Shown here one piece after another: positions 35,293 through 43,503 of a stretch of 50,124 nucleotides of DNA. The DNA comes from Bradyrhizobium macuxiense. Lineage in GTDB: Bacteria; Pseudomonadota; Alphaproteobacteria; Rhizobiales; Xanthobacteraceae. The stretch spans positions 1 to 50,124 of the forward strand of contig NZ_LNCU01000104.1 of the NCBI RefSeq assembly GCF_001542415.1, read 5' to 3'. Position 1 is the first letter of the stretch. Every line of letters starts with the position of its first letter. Below the pieces are notes generated by a model, which was not told the origin of the DNA, searched no databases, and saw only the letters and a list, made by a program, of their open reading frames with translations. The translations under genes were made by a program, and so were the position numbers.

Positions 35293-35420
35293 CGGTATCG
35301 CTCTTGTTTGCGTGGCTTGTTCTTGAATGGCTTGCCGTCCCGCACACAAAGCCATCGCCGCCCGCAAAGGTCAAACCTCGCGAGCGCGTGACGGGCGCAT
35401 GACGGGTCGGCCATGGCCTC

Positions 35421-35436
35421 TGTGAGAGCTGTCACA
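35421..35436. promoter_or_regulatory. Perfect CRP-type binding site
   Basis: TGTGA-GAGCTG-TCACA matches the classical cAMP-receptor-protein consensus in both half-sites with the correct 6-bp spacing. It lies 129 bp upstream of the lactonase-like gene and 115 bp before the -10 element of the caspase-fold gene. A Crp-type protein is encoded at 42609-43283. Confidence 0.65.
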
Positions 35437-35550
35437 TTATCGGGTCGCGGGACCTTGCACCATGCGCAGACGGCCATGGCGCCATGACCGCAACGATTGC
35501 CGCTTCGGCTTCGCGGTGCAACGCCACGATTGCGACGATGCGGCAAGCCG

Positions 35551-35579
35551 TTGACGGGCTTTGACGCTGGTTTGATAAT
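35551..35579 (+). promoter_or_regulatory. Sigma-70-type promoter for the caspase-fold gene
   Basis: TTGACG at 35551-35556 and GATAAT at 35574-35579 are separated by 17 bp, close to consensus in both boxes. The start codon lies 87 bp downstream. Confidence 0.6.
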
Positions 35580-35665
35580 GGATTTTCCGTAGAATAGGGT
35601 CGCCGAGGCGCGAGCTGGAGTCGGCGCTATTTTGTTTGGAATGCCGGATCTGGATTGCCGCGATC

Positions 35666-37150
35666 ATGAAAATCCGTCTTGCCTTGCTCGCCACGTTGAT
35701 TTTTTCGATCGCCCCGCCCGTCCCGTCGCTTGCAGCCGGTGAACGTTTCGCACTGGTCATCGGCAATGCCAAATATCCCGACGCCGACACGCCGCTAAAG
35801 GAGCCGATCAACGACGCACGCGACGTGGCGGACGAACTCAAGCGCGATGGTTTCAATGTCGAGATCGGCGAGAACTTGACCGGCGACGGCATGCGCCGCG
35901 CCTTCGACAAACTCTATGACAAGATCAAGCCGGGCTCGGTCGCGCTGATCTTCTTCTCGGGCTACGGCATCCAGTCGAACCGGCAGAGCTACATGATCCC
36001 GGTCGATGCGCAGATCTGGGCCGAGGCCGACGTTCGCCGCGACGGCTTCAGCCTCGAGACCGCGCTCGGCGAGATCAACAGCCGCGGCGCCGGCGTCAAG
36101 ATCGCCCTGATCGACGCCTCCAGGCGCAACCCGTTCGAACGAAGGTTCCGCAGCTTTTCCGCCGGCCTTGCCCCCGTGATCGCGCCCAATGGCACGCTGG
36201 TGATGTATTCGGCCGCGCTGTCGTCGGTGATCTCGGACAACGGCAGCGACCACAGCCTGTTCGTGCGGGAACTCCTGAAGGAGATCCGCAACCCCGATCT
36301 GCCCGCGGAAGAGACGCTGAATCGAACCCGGGTCGGCGTCACCCGCGCGTCGCGTCAGGAGCAGGTGCCGTGGATTTCGTCGTCGCTGGCGGAGGACTTC
36401 TCCTTCATTCCGGGCGGCACGCTGCGGCCTGCCAACGCGCCGCCAGCTCCATCGACCGAGGTAGCGACTGCACCGCCCGCTCCGCCTGCGGAGGCGCCAC
36501 CCGCCGCAACAGCGATGGCACCAGCCGCTGCGGCCGCGCCGGCGCCACCGCCGCCGAAGCCGCCCGAGGTCGCCCTGCCACCACCGCAGCCGCCCGCGCC
36601 GGTGGTGATCCAGCCGACACCTGCGCCGGCCAACTCTCCCGTGGCTGCGCTGGCCGACGATCCGACCATCAAGGGCCTGAGCGACAGGCTGGACAAGAAC
36701 CCTGACGATGCCGCCGCGCTGTATCGTCGCGGCCAGGTCTACGCCAGCAAGGGCGCCTACGACCTCGCGGTAAGGGACTTCACCAATTCGCTGCGGCTGA
36801 ACCCCAAGGATGTCGAGGCCTATAACAACCGCTGCTGGGTCCGCACCGTGCTCGGCGACCTGCAGGCGGCGCTGAAGGACTGCAACGAGGCGCTGCGGCT
36901 GCGCCCGAATTTCGTCGATGCGCTCGACAGCCGCGGGCTGATGAACCTGAAGGGCGGACAAAACAAGAATGCCATCGCCGATTTCGACGCTGCGCTGAAG
37001 ATCAACCCGCGGCTGACGTCGTCGCTGTACGGGCGGGGTCTCGCCAAGAAACGCAACGGTTCGGCCGCGGAAGGCGATCTCGACATCGCCAACGCCAAGG
37101 CGATGGACCCCAATATTGTGAAGGAGTTCGCCGAATACGGCGTGCAGTGA
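35666..37150 (+). CDS. Exported caspase-fold pseudopeptidase with TPR repeats
   Basis: A 494-residue protein with a signal peptide (1-24), a caspase/peptidase C14 domain at about 27-250, a Pro/Ala-rich linker at about 258-340 and a C-terminal block of TPR repeats. The domain starts with RFALVIGNAKY as in bacterial orthocaspases. The catalytic His is Tyr100 (FFSGYGIQ instead of a GHG form), and the catalytic Cys is Ser152 (LIDASRRNPF instead of DACR). It is therefore probably not a cysteine protease but a binding or scaffold protein of the periplasm. ATG 35666 begins the signal peptide. A promoter lies 87 bp upstream and an OmpA-type gene follows after 148 bp. Confidence 0.92.
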   Translation: MKIRLALLATLIFSIAPPVPSLAAGERFALVIGNAKYPDADTPLKEPINDARDVADELKRDGFNVEIGENLTGDGMRRAFDKLYDKIKPGSVALIFFSGYGIQSNRQSYMIPVDAQIWAEADVRRDGFSLETALGEINSRGAGVKIALIDASRRNPFERRFRSFSAGLAPVIAPNGTLVMYSAALSSVISDNGSDHSLFVRELLKEIRNPDLPAEETLNRTRVGVTRASRQEQVPWISSSLAEDFSFIPGGTLRPANAPPAPSTEVATAPPAPPAEAPPAATAMAPAAAAAPAPPPPKPPEVALPPPQPPAPVVIQPTPAPANSPVAALADDPTIKGLSDRLDKNPDDAAALYRRGQVYASKGAYDLAVRDFTNSLRLNPKDVEAYNNRCWVRTVLGDLQAALKDCNEALRLRPNFVDALDSRGLMNLKGGQNKNAIADFDAALKINPRLTSSLYGRGLAKKRNGSAAEGDLDIANAKAMDPNIVKEFAEYGVQ

Positions 37151-37298
37151 CGGGGTCAATCGCGGCACGCGCACAGCCCGACCTCGAACCGCCTGCAGAA
37201 TCGGTCGACTAAACAGAGGGTGCATGCCGGCGCTTCGTGCCGGCTGCCGATTTCAGTCAAGATTTGGAACCGCGCGCAATGCGCGCAGGAGGGACCAA

Positions 37299-37958
37299 AT
37301 GTTCAAGCCGTCCGCAAACCTGTCGGCCATCCTCGCGATCATGACCGTCGGCGCCGCGCTCTCGCTCGGCATGGTGGCGGCCCGTGCCGGCGACGATGTC
37401 AGCGAGGAACAGATCCTCAAGGCGCTGACGCCCGAGAAGAAGCCGCTGACCCGTAGCCTGTCGACCGGCCCGCAAACCTCCGCTCCGCCCGGACTGACCA
37501 CCGAGCAGGCCAGTTTCGTGCAGAGCGTCCGCGGCCGCGCCACCCGCTCGCTGTCATTGACCGAACGCGAGCAGATCGCGACCATCGTCCAGGACAGGCC
37601 GAAGATCGATCTCGAGATCAACTTCGACTACAACTCCTCCGATATCAGTACGAAATCGCTGCCCTCGGTGCAGGCGCTCGGCCGCGCTTTGACCAATCCC
37701 GAATTGAAGGGCTCAACCTTCGTGGTCGCCGGCCACACCGACGCTGCCGGCAGCGAGGACTACAACCAGGGCCTCTCCGAGCGCCGCGCCGACGCCATCA
37801 AGCGCTACCTCGTCGACAAATATGGCATCAACGGAAGCGACCTCGTCACCGTCGGTTACGGCAAGAGCAAGCTGAAGGACCCGAGCCAGCCGCTATCGGA
37901 AGTGAACCGCCGCGTGCAGGTGGTGAACGTGGAAAACAAGGCCACCGCATCCAAGTGA
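37299..37958 (+). CDS. OmpA family peptidoglycan-binding protein
   Basis: A 219-residue exported protein: a signal peptide ending near residue 30 (MVAARAGDD), a linker, and a C-terminal OmpA-like domain at about 100-215. The domain has the start INFDYNSSDI, the core VVAGHTDAAGSEDYNQGLSE and RRADAIKRYLV, and a final NRRVQVVN, the residues used to bind diaminopimelate of peptidoglycan. It lacks a beta-barrel, so it is periplasmic or lipid-anchored through partners. ATG 37299 has AGGAGGGA upstream. A strong terminator follows. Neighbourhood with the TPR pseudo-caspase suggests cell-envelope work. Confidence 0.92.
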   Translation: MFKPSANLSAILAIMTVGAALSLGMVAARAGDDVSEEQILKALTPEKKPLTRSLSTGPQTSAPPGLTTEQASFVQSVRGRATRSLSLTEREQIATIVQDRPKIDLEINFDYNSSDISTKSLPSVQALGRALTNPELKGSTFVVAGHTDAAGSEDYNQGLSERRADAIKRYLVDKYGINGSDLVTVGYGKSKLKDPSQPLSEVNRRVQVVNVENKATASK

Positions 37959-37989
37959 TAGCCGTGGCATGCCACGCTTTTGAGGCTAC

Positions 37990-38024
37990 AATGCGTCCCG
38001 CACCCCGGCGGGACGCATTTGCTT
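37990..38024 (+). terminator. Rho-independent terminator after the OmpA-type gene
   Basis: A perfect 12-bp stem, AATGCGTCCCGC at 37990-38001 and its complement at 38008-38019, with a 6-base loop, followed by TGCTTTT. It starts 31 bp after the stop codon. Confidence 0.92.
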
Positions 38025-38223
38025 TTGGGGCAAGCCCGAGGCAAACGGAGAGGCAACGACAAGGCACGCGAAACAGCAAACCCGAGCAACCCGCCGCACA
38101 TGACGTCAGAGTATGATCCGAAAGACTGGACACCGGGCCGCCATATGCCCGGGCAGCAAGATGGCAAGCGGATGAGGTTTCGACGAGCGCTCACGACGCG
38201 CCAAGTTCTGGGTTGATCCGGCG

Positions 38224-39141
38224 ATGAATGTTTCTCAGTACCTCAAGCCTGCGCTCGGAACTGCCGCCCTTGTCGCCCTCGGTGCCGCCTACTACGCGTT
38301 CGATCACCGCTCCCATCCGATCGCGAAGGACACGCCGGAGCAAGCGCTGGTGGTGGTGACGAAATCGACCAATGCCTGCTTCTCCGACATGGTCCGCGTC
38401 ACCGGCTTCATCGTGCCGCGCCGCGAGGCGCAGGTGAATGTCGACCAGGAAGGCTCCAAGGTCACCGAGGTGCTCGTCCGCGAGGGTGACACCGTCACCG
38501 AGGGCCAGGAGCTGGCGCGGCTGACCCCGCCGCCGCAGCAGGCCGCCCAGGGCAACGCCAAGCAGATCGTGTTGCGCGCACCCGCGGCCGGACTCGTCAC
38601 CGAGGTGCGCACCGCAGTCGGCGCGCCGGCCTCTCCGCAGGCCCCGCCCATGTTCAAGATCTCCGTCAACAACGAGATCGAGCTCGACGCCGAGGTGCCG
38701 GGCTTTCAGCTCATGAAGCTCAATCCCGGCGCCACCGTGCGGATCAGCCGGGACGACGCGCCCGACATCGTCGGCAAGGTCCGCCTGATCTCGCCGCAGA
38801 TCGACCGCGCCACCCAGCTCGGGCATGTCCGCATTTCCCTGAACAACAATCCGACGCTCAAGGTCGGCGTGTTCGCCCGCGCCAACATCGACGCCAAGCG
38901 ATCCTGCGGCGTTGCCGTGCCACGCACCGCGATCGACCGCCTGACGCTGCAGGTCGTGAAGGGCAACACGATCGAGACGCGCAGGGTTCGCGTCGGGCTG
39001 ACGTCGGACAATCTGACCGAAATCCTTGAAGGCCTCGACGTCGGCGAAACCGTCGTGGCCGACGCCGGCACCTCGCTGCATGACGGCGACCAGATCAAGA
39101 CAGTGTTTGCCGAAGACCTCGATCGCACGCGGACACGCTAA
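38224..39141 (+). CDS. RND efflux periplasmic adaptor, short hairpin-less type
   Basis: A 305-residue membrane-fusion protein anchored by an N-terminal hydrophobic segment (8-26). The lipoyl-like halves are VTEVLVREGDTVTEGQELAR and VLRAPAAGLVTEV. They are joined by only about 15 residues, where AcrA-type adaptors carry a long alpha-helical hairpin. Beta-barrel and membrane-proximal parts follow. Cys52 and Cys228 are conserved in the paralogue at the right end of the window and may form a disulfide. The stop overlaps the pump start by one base (TAATG at 39139-39143), so translation is coupled. No outer-membrane channel gene is present. The ribosome site is weak. Confidence 0.9.
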   Translation: MNVSQYLKPALGTAALVALGAAYYAFDHRSHPIAKDTPEQALVVVTKSTNACFSDMVRVTGFIVPRREAQVNVDQEGSKVTEVLVREGDTVTEGQELARLTPPPQQAAQGNAKQIVLRAPAAGLVTEVRTAVGAPASPQAPPMFKISVNNEIELDAEVPGFQLMKLNPGATVRISRDDAPDIVGKVRLISPQIDRATQLGHVRISLNNNPTLKVGVFARANIDAKRSCGVAVPRTAIDRLTLQVVKGNTIETRRVRVGLTSDNLTEILEGLDVGETVVADAGTSLHDGDQIKTVFAEDLDRTRTR

Positions 39142-42100
39142 TGGCTTTGAACATCTCGGCATGGTCGATCCGGAACCCGCTTCCCTCGATCGTCTTCTCG
39201 ATCATCCTGCTCCTGCTGGGCTGGGTCTCCTTCACCAAGCTCGCGGTGACGCGGCTGCCGAGCGCCGACATTCCTGTGATCTCGGTCGCGGTCTCGCAGT
39301 TCGGCGCGGCACCCTCGGAACTTGAATCGCAGGTCACCAAGACCATCGAGGACGGCGTCTCCGGCGTCGAGGGCGTGCGCCACATCTCCTCCTCGATCAC
39401 CGACGGCCTGTCGGTCACCACGATCCAGTTCGCACTGGAGACCAACACCGACCGCGCGCTGAACGACGTCAAGGACGCGGTCACCCGCGTGCGCGCCAAC
39501 CTGCCGCAGAACGTCACCGAGCCGTTGATCCAGCGCGTCGACGTGATCGGCCTGCCGATCGTGACCTATGCCGCGATCTCGCCCGGCAAGACGCCGGAGC
39601 AGCTGTCCTATTTCGTCGACGATGTGGTCAAGCGCGCATTGCAGGGCGTGCGCGGCGTCGCCCAGGTCGAGCGCATCGGCGGTGTCGAGCGCGAGATCCT
39701 GGTCTCGCTCGATCCGAACAAGCTGCAGGCGATGGGGCTCACCGCAGTCAATGTCAGCCAGTTCCTGCGCGGCAACAATGTCGATCTCGCCGGCGGCCGC
39801 GCCGAGATCGGCAAGAACGATCAGACGATCCGCACGCTGGCCGGCGCCAAGACCTTGAATGAGCTGGCCGGCACCATGATTCCTCTGTTCGGTGGCGGCG
39901 AGGTGCGGCTCGACGATCTCGGCACCGTGACCGACACCATCGCCGACCGCCGCACCTTCGCCCGCTTCAATGGCGAGCCGGTGGTGGCGCTCGGCATCAA
40001 GCGCTCCAAGGGCGCCAGCGACGTGGTGGTTGCGGCCGCCGTGCAGAAGCGCATCGACGCCCTGAAGGCGGCCTATCCCGACGTCGACCTCAAGCTGATC
40101 GACACCTCGGTCGAGTTCACCAAGGGCAACTACGAGGCCGCGATCTCGACCCTGTTCGAGGGCGCGATCCTTGCCGTGATCATCGTGCTCTTGTTCCTGC
40201 GCGACATCAGAGCCACGATCATCGCCGCGGTCTCGCTGCCGCTATCCATCTTCCCGGCGTTCTGGGCGATGGACATTCTCGGCTTCTCGCTCAACCTGGT
40301 CTCGTTCCTCGCCATCACGCTGTCGACCGGCATCCTGGTCGACGACGCCATCGTCGAGATCGAGAACATCGTCCGCCATATGCGGATGGGCAAGACGCCC
40401 TATCGTGCCGCACTCGAAGCGGCCGACGAGATCGGCCTTGCGGTGATCGCGATCTCGCTCACCATCATCGCGATCTTCGCACCCGCAAGCTTCATGTCCG
40501 GGATCGCCGGGCAGTTCTTCAAGCAGTTCGGCATCACCGTGTCGGTGCAGGTGTTCTTCTCGCTGCTGGCCGCGCGCTTCGTCACGCCGATGCTGGCCGC
40601 CTATTTCCTCAAGCATGATGCGCGGGACGAGCCGCAGCCGGGCCGCATCCTGCGTGGCTACCATAGCCTCGTCACCTGGTCGGTGAAGCATCACTACATC
40701 ACCGTGCTGATCGGCTTTGCGATCTTCGCCGCCTCGATCTGGAGTATCACGCTGCTGCCGCAGGGCTTCCTGCCGGCGCAGGACACCGCGCGCTCGCTGC
40801 TGGCGATGGAGCTGCCGCCGGGCTCGCAGCTCGCCTATACCGAGAAGGTCACCGAGGAGATCGTGGCGCGCCTGCGTCGGCGGCCCGAGGTGCGAAGCGT
40901 GTTCGTCGACGGCGGCCGCGTGCCGCCAGGCATCCAGGAGGTGCGCCGTGCCGCGCTGATCATCAACTACACGCCGAAGGCCGATCGCAAGATCAGCCAG
41001 CGCGAGCTTGAGCTGTCGATCAGCAAGGAGCTCGAGAACGTGCCGGATATCAGGTTCTGGTTCCTCGACGAGAACGGCCTACGCGCGATCTCGCTGGTCG
41101 TCACCGGCATCGACAGCAACATCGTCAGCAATGTCGCGAGCGAGCTGGCGACGCAGATGAAGCGGATCCCGATTATCGCCAACGTGATCTCGGAGACGTC
41201 GCTCGACCGGCCCGAACTGCGCATCCACCCGCGTACGGAACTCGCCGCGCGGCTCGGCGTCTCGACCGAGAGCCTGTCGCAGACCATCCGCGTCGCCACC
41301 ATCGGCGATGTCGGCCCGGCGCTGGCCAAGTTCGACGCCGGCGACCGCCAGGTGCCGATCCGCGTCCAGCTCGAGGACAGTGCCCGCAGCGACCTGAAGA
41401 TGCTGCAAGAGCTGCGGATTCCGCTCGGCTCGCACGGCGAGAAGGGCGGCGTGCCGCTGTCTGTCGTCGCCGACATCCAGCTCGACCAGGGCCCGACCAG
41501 CATCAACCGCTACGACCGCGACCGGCAGGCCACCGTCGCCGCCGACCTCGTCGGCAATGCGGCACTCGGCGACGCCACCAAGCTGATCTACGACCTGCCT
41601 GTCATGAAGAGCCTGCCCAAGGGCGTGAAGGTCAGCCCGTCCGGCGACGCCGAAAGCCTCAACGAGCTGTCCGACGGCTTCGCCACCGCGATCACCGCCG
41701 GCCTGATGATGGTCTACGCCGTGCTGGTGCTGCTGTTCGGTACCTTCCTGCAACCGATCACCATCCTGTTCTCGCTGCCGCTCTCGATCGGCGGCGCGAT
41801 CGGTGCGCTGCTGCTGACCGGCAAGCAGCTCACCACGCCGGTGTGGATCGGCATCCTGATGCTGATGGGCATCGTGACCAAGAACGCGATCATGCTGGTG
41901 GAGTTTGCGATCGAGGCGATCCGGGCCGGCAAGAAGCGCGAAGAGGCGATGATCGACGCCGGCATGAAGCGCGCGCGTCCGATCGTGATGACGACGATCG
42001 CGATGGTGGCAGGCATGATGCCGTCAGCGCTCGCCTTCGGTGCGGGCGGTGAATTCCGCTCGCCGATGGCGCTAGCGGTGATCGGCGGCCTGCTGTTCTC

Positions 42101-42287
42101 GACCTTGCTGTCGCTGGTGTTCGTGCCCGCGATGTTCATGGTGATGGACGACATCGGCGCCCTGTCCTGGCGCCTCGGCAAGCGGCTCGTGGTCTCTCAT
42201 GCCGACCACGAACTCACGCCCAACGACCAGCAATCCAAGCCGCCGGCCAAGGGATCGTCAAACACGATCTCACCCGCGGCGGAATAA
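39141..42287 (+). CDS. RND family efflux transporter permease
   Basis: A 1048-residue inner-membrane proton-driven pump with the usual two sets of one plus five transmembrane helices and two large periplasmic loops. The first helix begins near residue 12. The proton-relay acidic pair is in helix 4 (STGILVDDAIVEIENI). The C-terminal set contains MGIVTKNAIMLVEFAIEAI and the GxxxRxRPIVMT-like segment KRARPIVMTTIAM. Length and motifs fit the hydrophobe/amphiphile efflux group; the substrate is unknown. The last 40 residues are a polar cytoplasmic tail. It starts on the last base of the adaptor stop codon and ends at a strong hairpin terminator. Confidence 0.96.
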   Translation: MALNISAWSIRNPLPSIVFSIILLLLGWVSFTKLAVTRLPSADIPVISVAVSQFGAAPSELESQVTKTIEDGVSGVEGVRHISSSITDGLSVTTIQFALETNTDRALNDVKDAVTRVRANLPQNVTEPLIQRVDVIGLPIVTYAAISPGKTPEQLSYFVDDVVKRALQGVRGVAQVERIGGVEREILVSLDPNKLQAMGLTAVNVSQFLRGNNVDLAGGRAEIGKNDQTIRTLAGAKTLNELAGTMIPLFGGGEVRLDDLGTVTDTIADRRTFARFNGEPVVALGIKRSKGASDVVVAAAVQKRIDALKAAYPDVDLKLIDTSVEFTKGNYEAAISTLFEGAILAVIIVLLFLRDIRATIIAAVSLPLSIFPAFWAMDILGFSLNLVSFLAITLSTGILVDDAIVEIENIVRHMRMGKTPYRAALEAADEIGLAVIAISLTIIAIFAPASFMSGIAGQFFKQFGITVSVQVFFSLLAARFVTPMLAAYFLKHDARDEPQPGRILRGYHSLVTWSVKHHYITVLIGFAIFAASIWSITLLPQGFLPAQDTARSLLAMELPPGSQLAYTEKVTEEIVARLRRRPEVRSVFVDGGRVPPGIQEVRRAALIINYTPKADRKISQRELELSISKELENVPDIRFWFLDENGLRAISLVVTGIDSNIVSNVASELATQMKRIPIIANVISETSLDRPELRIHPRTELAARLGVSTESLSQTIRVATIGDVGPALAKFDAGDRQVPIRVQLEDSARSDLKMLQELRIPLGSHGEKGGVPLSVVADIQLDQGPTSINRYDRDRQATVAADLVGNAALGDATKLIYDLPVMKSLPKGVKVSPSGDAESLNELSDGFATAITAGLMMVYAVLVLLFGTFLQPITILFSLPLSIGGAIGALLLTGKQLTTPVWIGILMLMGIVTKNAIMLVEFAIEAIRAGKKREEAMIDAGMKRARPIVMTTIAMVAGMMPSALAFGAGGEFRSPMALAVIGGLLFSTLLSLVFVPAMFMVMDDIGALSWRLGKRLVVSHADHELTPNDQQSKPPAKGSSNTISPAAE

Positions 42288-42316
42288 CGGCGTCATTGCG
42301 GCGTGGCTGAAAGACA

Positions 42317-42352
42317 AAACCCCTGCGGTCAACGGGAGGACCGCAGGGGTTT
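42317..42352. terminator. Bidirectional terminator between RND pump and crp
   Basis: A perfect 14-bp stem, AAACCCCTGCGGTC at 42317-42330 and its complement at 42339-42352, with an 8-base loop. On the minus strand the stem is followed by TTTTGTCTTTC, so it also suits transcripts coming from crp. Confidence 0.9.
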
Positions 42353-42534
42353 GCAGGTGGATGGCGTGAGGCCAGCAAGGCTGGGTGTCACCCCAAGGAC
42401 CCGCGCCGATAATGAAAGCGACGGCGATCGGTTCCCGCAAGCAAGTCTTTTGTGCAGCCTGCGCGCGCTCACGCAAGCAGGACGCGCAGGACACATCGAT
42501 CATCGCGCGCGCGTTGCAATCAACCGTCGCGTCT

Positions 42535-42611
42535 GCGCATGATCTCCGCACAAACGCGTTCTGCGCTTGTCGCGAAGGAAAGTCGCTTCAGACTTTTCCG
42601 GATCGCGCTTA
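42535..42611 (-). repeat. Dispersed palindromic repeat ending on the crp stop codon
   Basis: A diverged copy of the element at 14465-14540. Shared blocks include CATGATCTCCGC, TTGTCGCGA and ACTTTTCCGGATC. On the minus strand it starts at the crp stop TAA, the same relation as at the other copy. The remaining 180 bp between the terminator and this repeat show no feature. Confidence 0.75.
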
Positions 42612-43283
42612 GTCGTTGCGCGCCATCGCCGTCAGCTTGGGCATGTTGTGCAGCAGGATGCGCCCGCGCTGCAGGTCGAGAATGCCGTCCCTGCGCCAGG
42701 TCTGGAGCTGCCGGTTGACGCTTTCGCGCGCGGCGCCGACGAAGATGCCGAGCTGTTCCTGCGAGATATGCACCTCGGATCCGAAATCCTCGGCCAGCGC
42801 GCACAACCGCCGCGCCAATCGCACCGGCAGGGGCTGCAGCACGGATTCCTCCATCCGTTCGCTCTGCCAGCGGATGCGCTGACACAACAGTTCGATTAGC
42901 CGCACCGCGACCTTCGGCTCGCGCGCGAGGAAGCCGAGGAAATCATCCCGCCGCAGCACGAACAATTCGCTGACCTCGCCTGCGGTCGCGTCCGCCGTGC
43001 GGACCTGGCCGTCGAGGACCGCGACCTCGCCGAAGAGATCGCCGGGGCCCATGAAGTTCAACGTCAGCCGACTGCCATCGGAGGCGCCGGTCTCGATCCG
43101 GATCTGGCCGCGGCGGACCCCGAACAGCGCATCGCCGGCATCGCCCTTCTGGAACAGCACCTCGCCGGTCGTGAGCTGCTGGGTGTGGCAAAGGCCCGAA
43201 AGCCGCTGCAATTCGTCCGCGCCGAGATCCGCGAACATCGGGTTCATCTTCAAAATGACCGCAAATTCGGCCTGTTTGCTCAT
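42609..43283 (-). CDS. Crp/Fnr family transcriptional regulator
   Basis: A 224-residue regulator with a cyclic-nucleotide-binding domain and a winged helix. The phosphate-binding cassette has GDLFGEVAVLDGQVRTADA, keeping the Glu and Arg that bind cAMP. The recognition helix GAARESVNRQLQTW has the R-E-x-V-x-R pattern of CRP rather than the E-S-R type of FNR. No Fnr cysteines are present. ATG 43283 follows GGAAGG; the upstream in-frame extension looks non-coding. A CRP-like palindrome lies 69 bp upstream of the start, suggesting autoregulation. An adenylate cyclase is encoded 2.5 kb away on the other strand. Confidence 0.94.
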   Translation of the reverse strand: MSKQAEFAVILKMNPMFADLGADELQRLSGLCHTQQLTTGEVLFQKGDAGDALFGVRRGQIRIETGASDGSRLTLNFMGPGDLFGEVAVLDGQVRTADATAGEVSELFVLRRDDFLGFLAREPKVAVRLIELLCQRIRWQSERMEESVLQPLPVRLARRLCALAEDFGSEVHISQEQLGIFVGAARESVNRQLQTWRRDGILDLQRGRILLHNMPKLTAMARND

Positions 43284-43351
43284 CGTACTGCCTTCCAAAT
43301 CAATCCCAGCGGTCCCGCAACGCCGGTTAGCAAAAATCACCCTCATGGAAG

Positions 43352-43367
43352 TGTGTCCGAAGTCACA
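43352..43367. promoter_or_regulatory. CRP-type binding site upstream of crp and the AsmA gene
   Basis: TGTGT-CCGAAG-TCACA differs from the TGTGA-N6-TCACA consensus at one base. It sits between divergent genes, 69 bp from the crp start and 137 bp from the AsmA start. Confidence 0.55.
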
Positions 43368-43503
43368 TAAGTTCATGCCGGTAACGGATTATTTTTCCGG
43401 GCGTTGGAGCGAACCTCCGTTTGCGGGATAATCCCGGTGGGCCGGCTCTGCCGCCCGCCATGCAACCGACCCCGATGCCGCTGGCCCGGTCTGGAACGAC
43501 GAC

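Larger units (their letters stand above)
35293..35665. other. Divergent control region, lactonase-like/caspase-fold genes
   Basis: This 373-bp spacer holds no credible gene. It contains a CRP-type palindrome and a good sigma-70-type promoter for the plus-strand gene, both listed separately. Confidence 0.5.

Noticed and set aside
35666..37150. Active bacterial caspase
   Set aside because: Both catalytic positions are substituted (Tyr100, Ser152), each by a codon clearly read in the sequence.
42609..43283. Oxygen-sensing FNR/FixK protein
   Set aside because: No N-terminal cysteine cluster, and the recognition helix follows the CRP pattern with Arg-Glu-x-Val-x-Arg.
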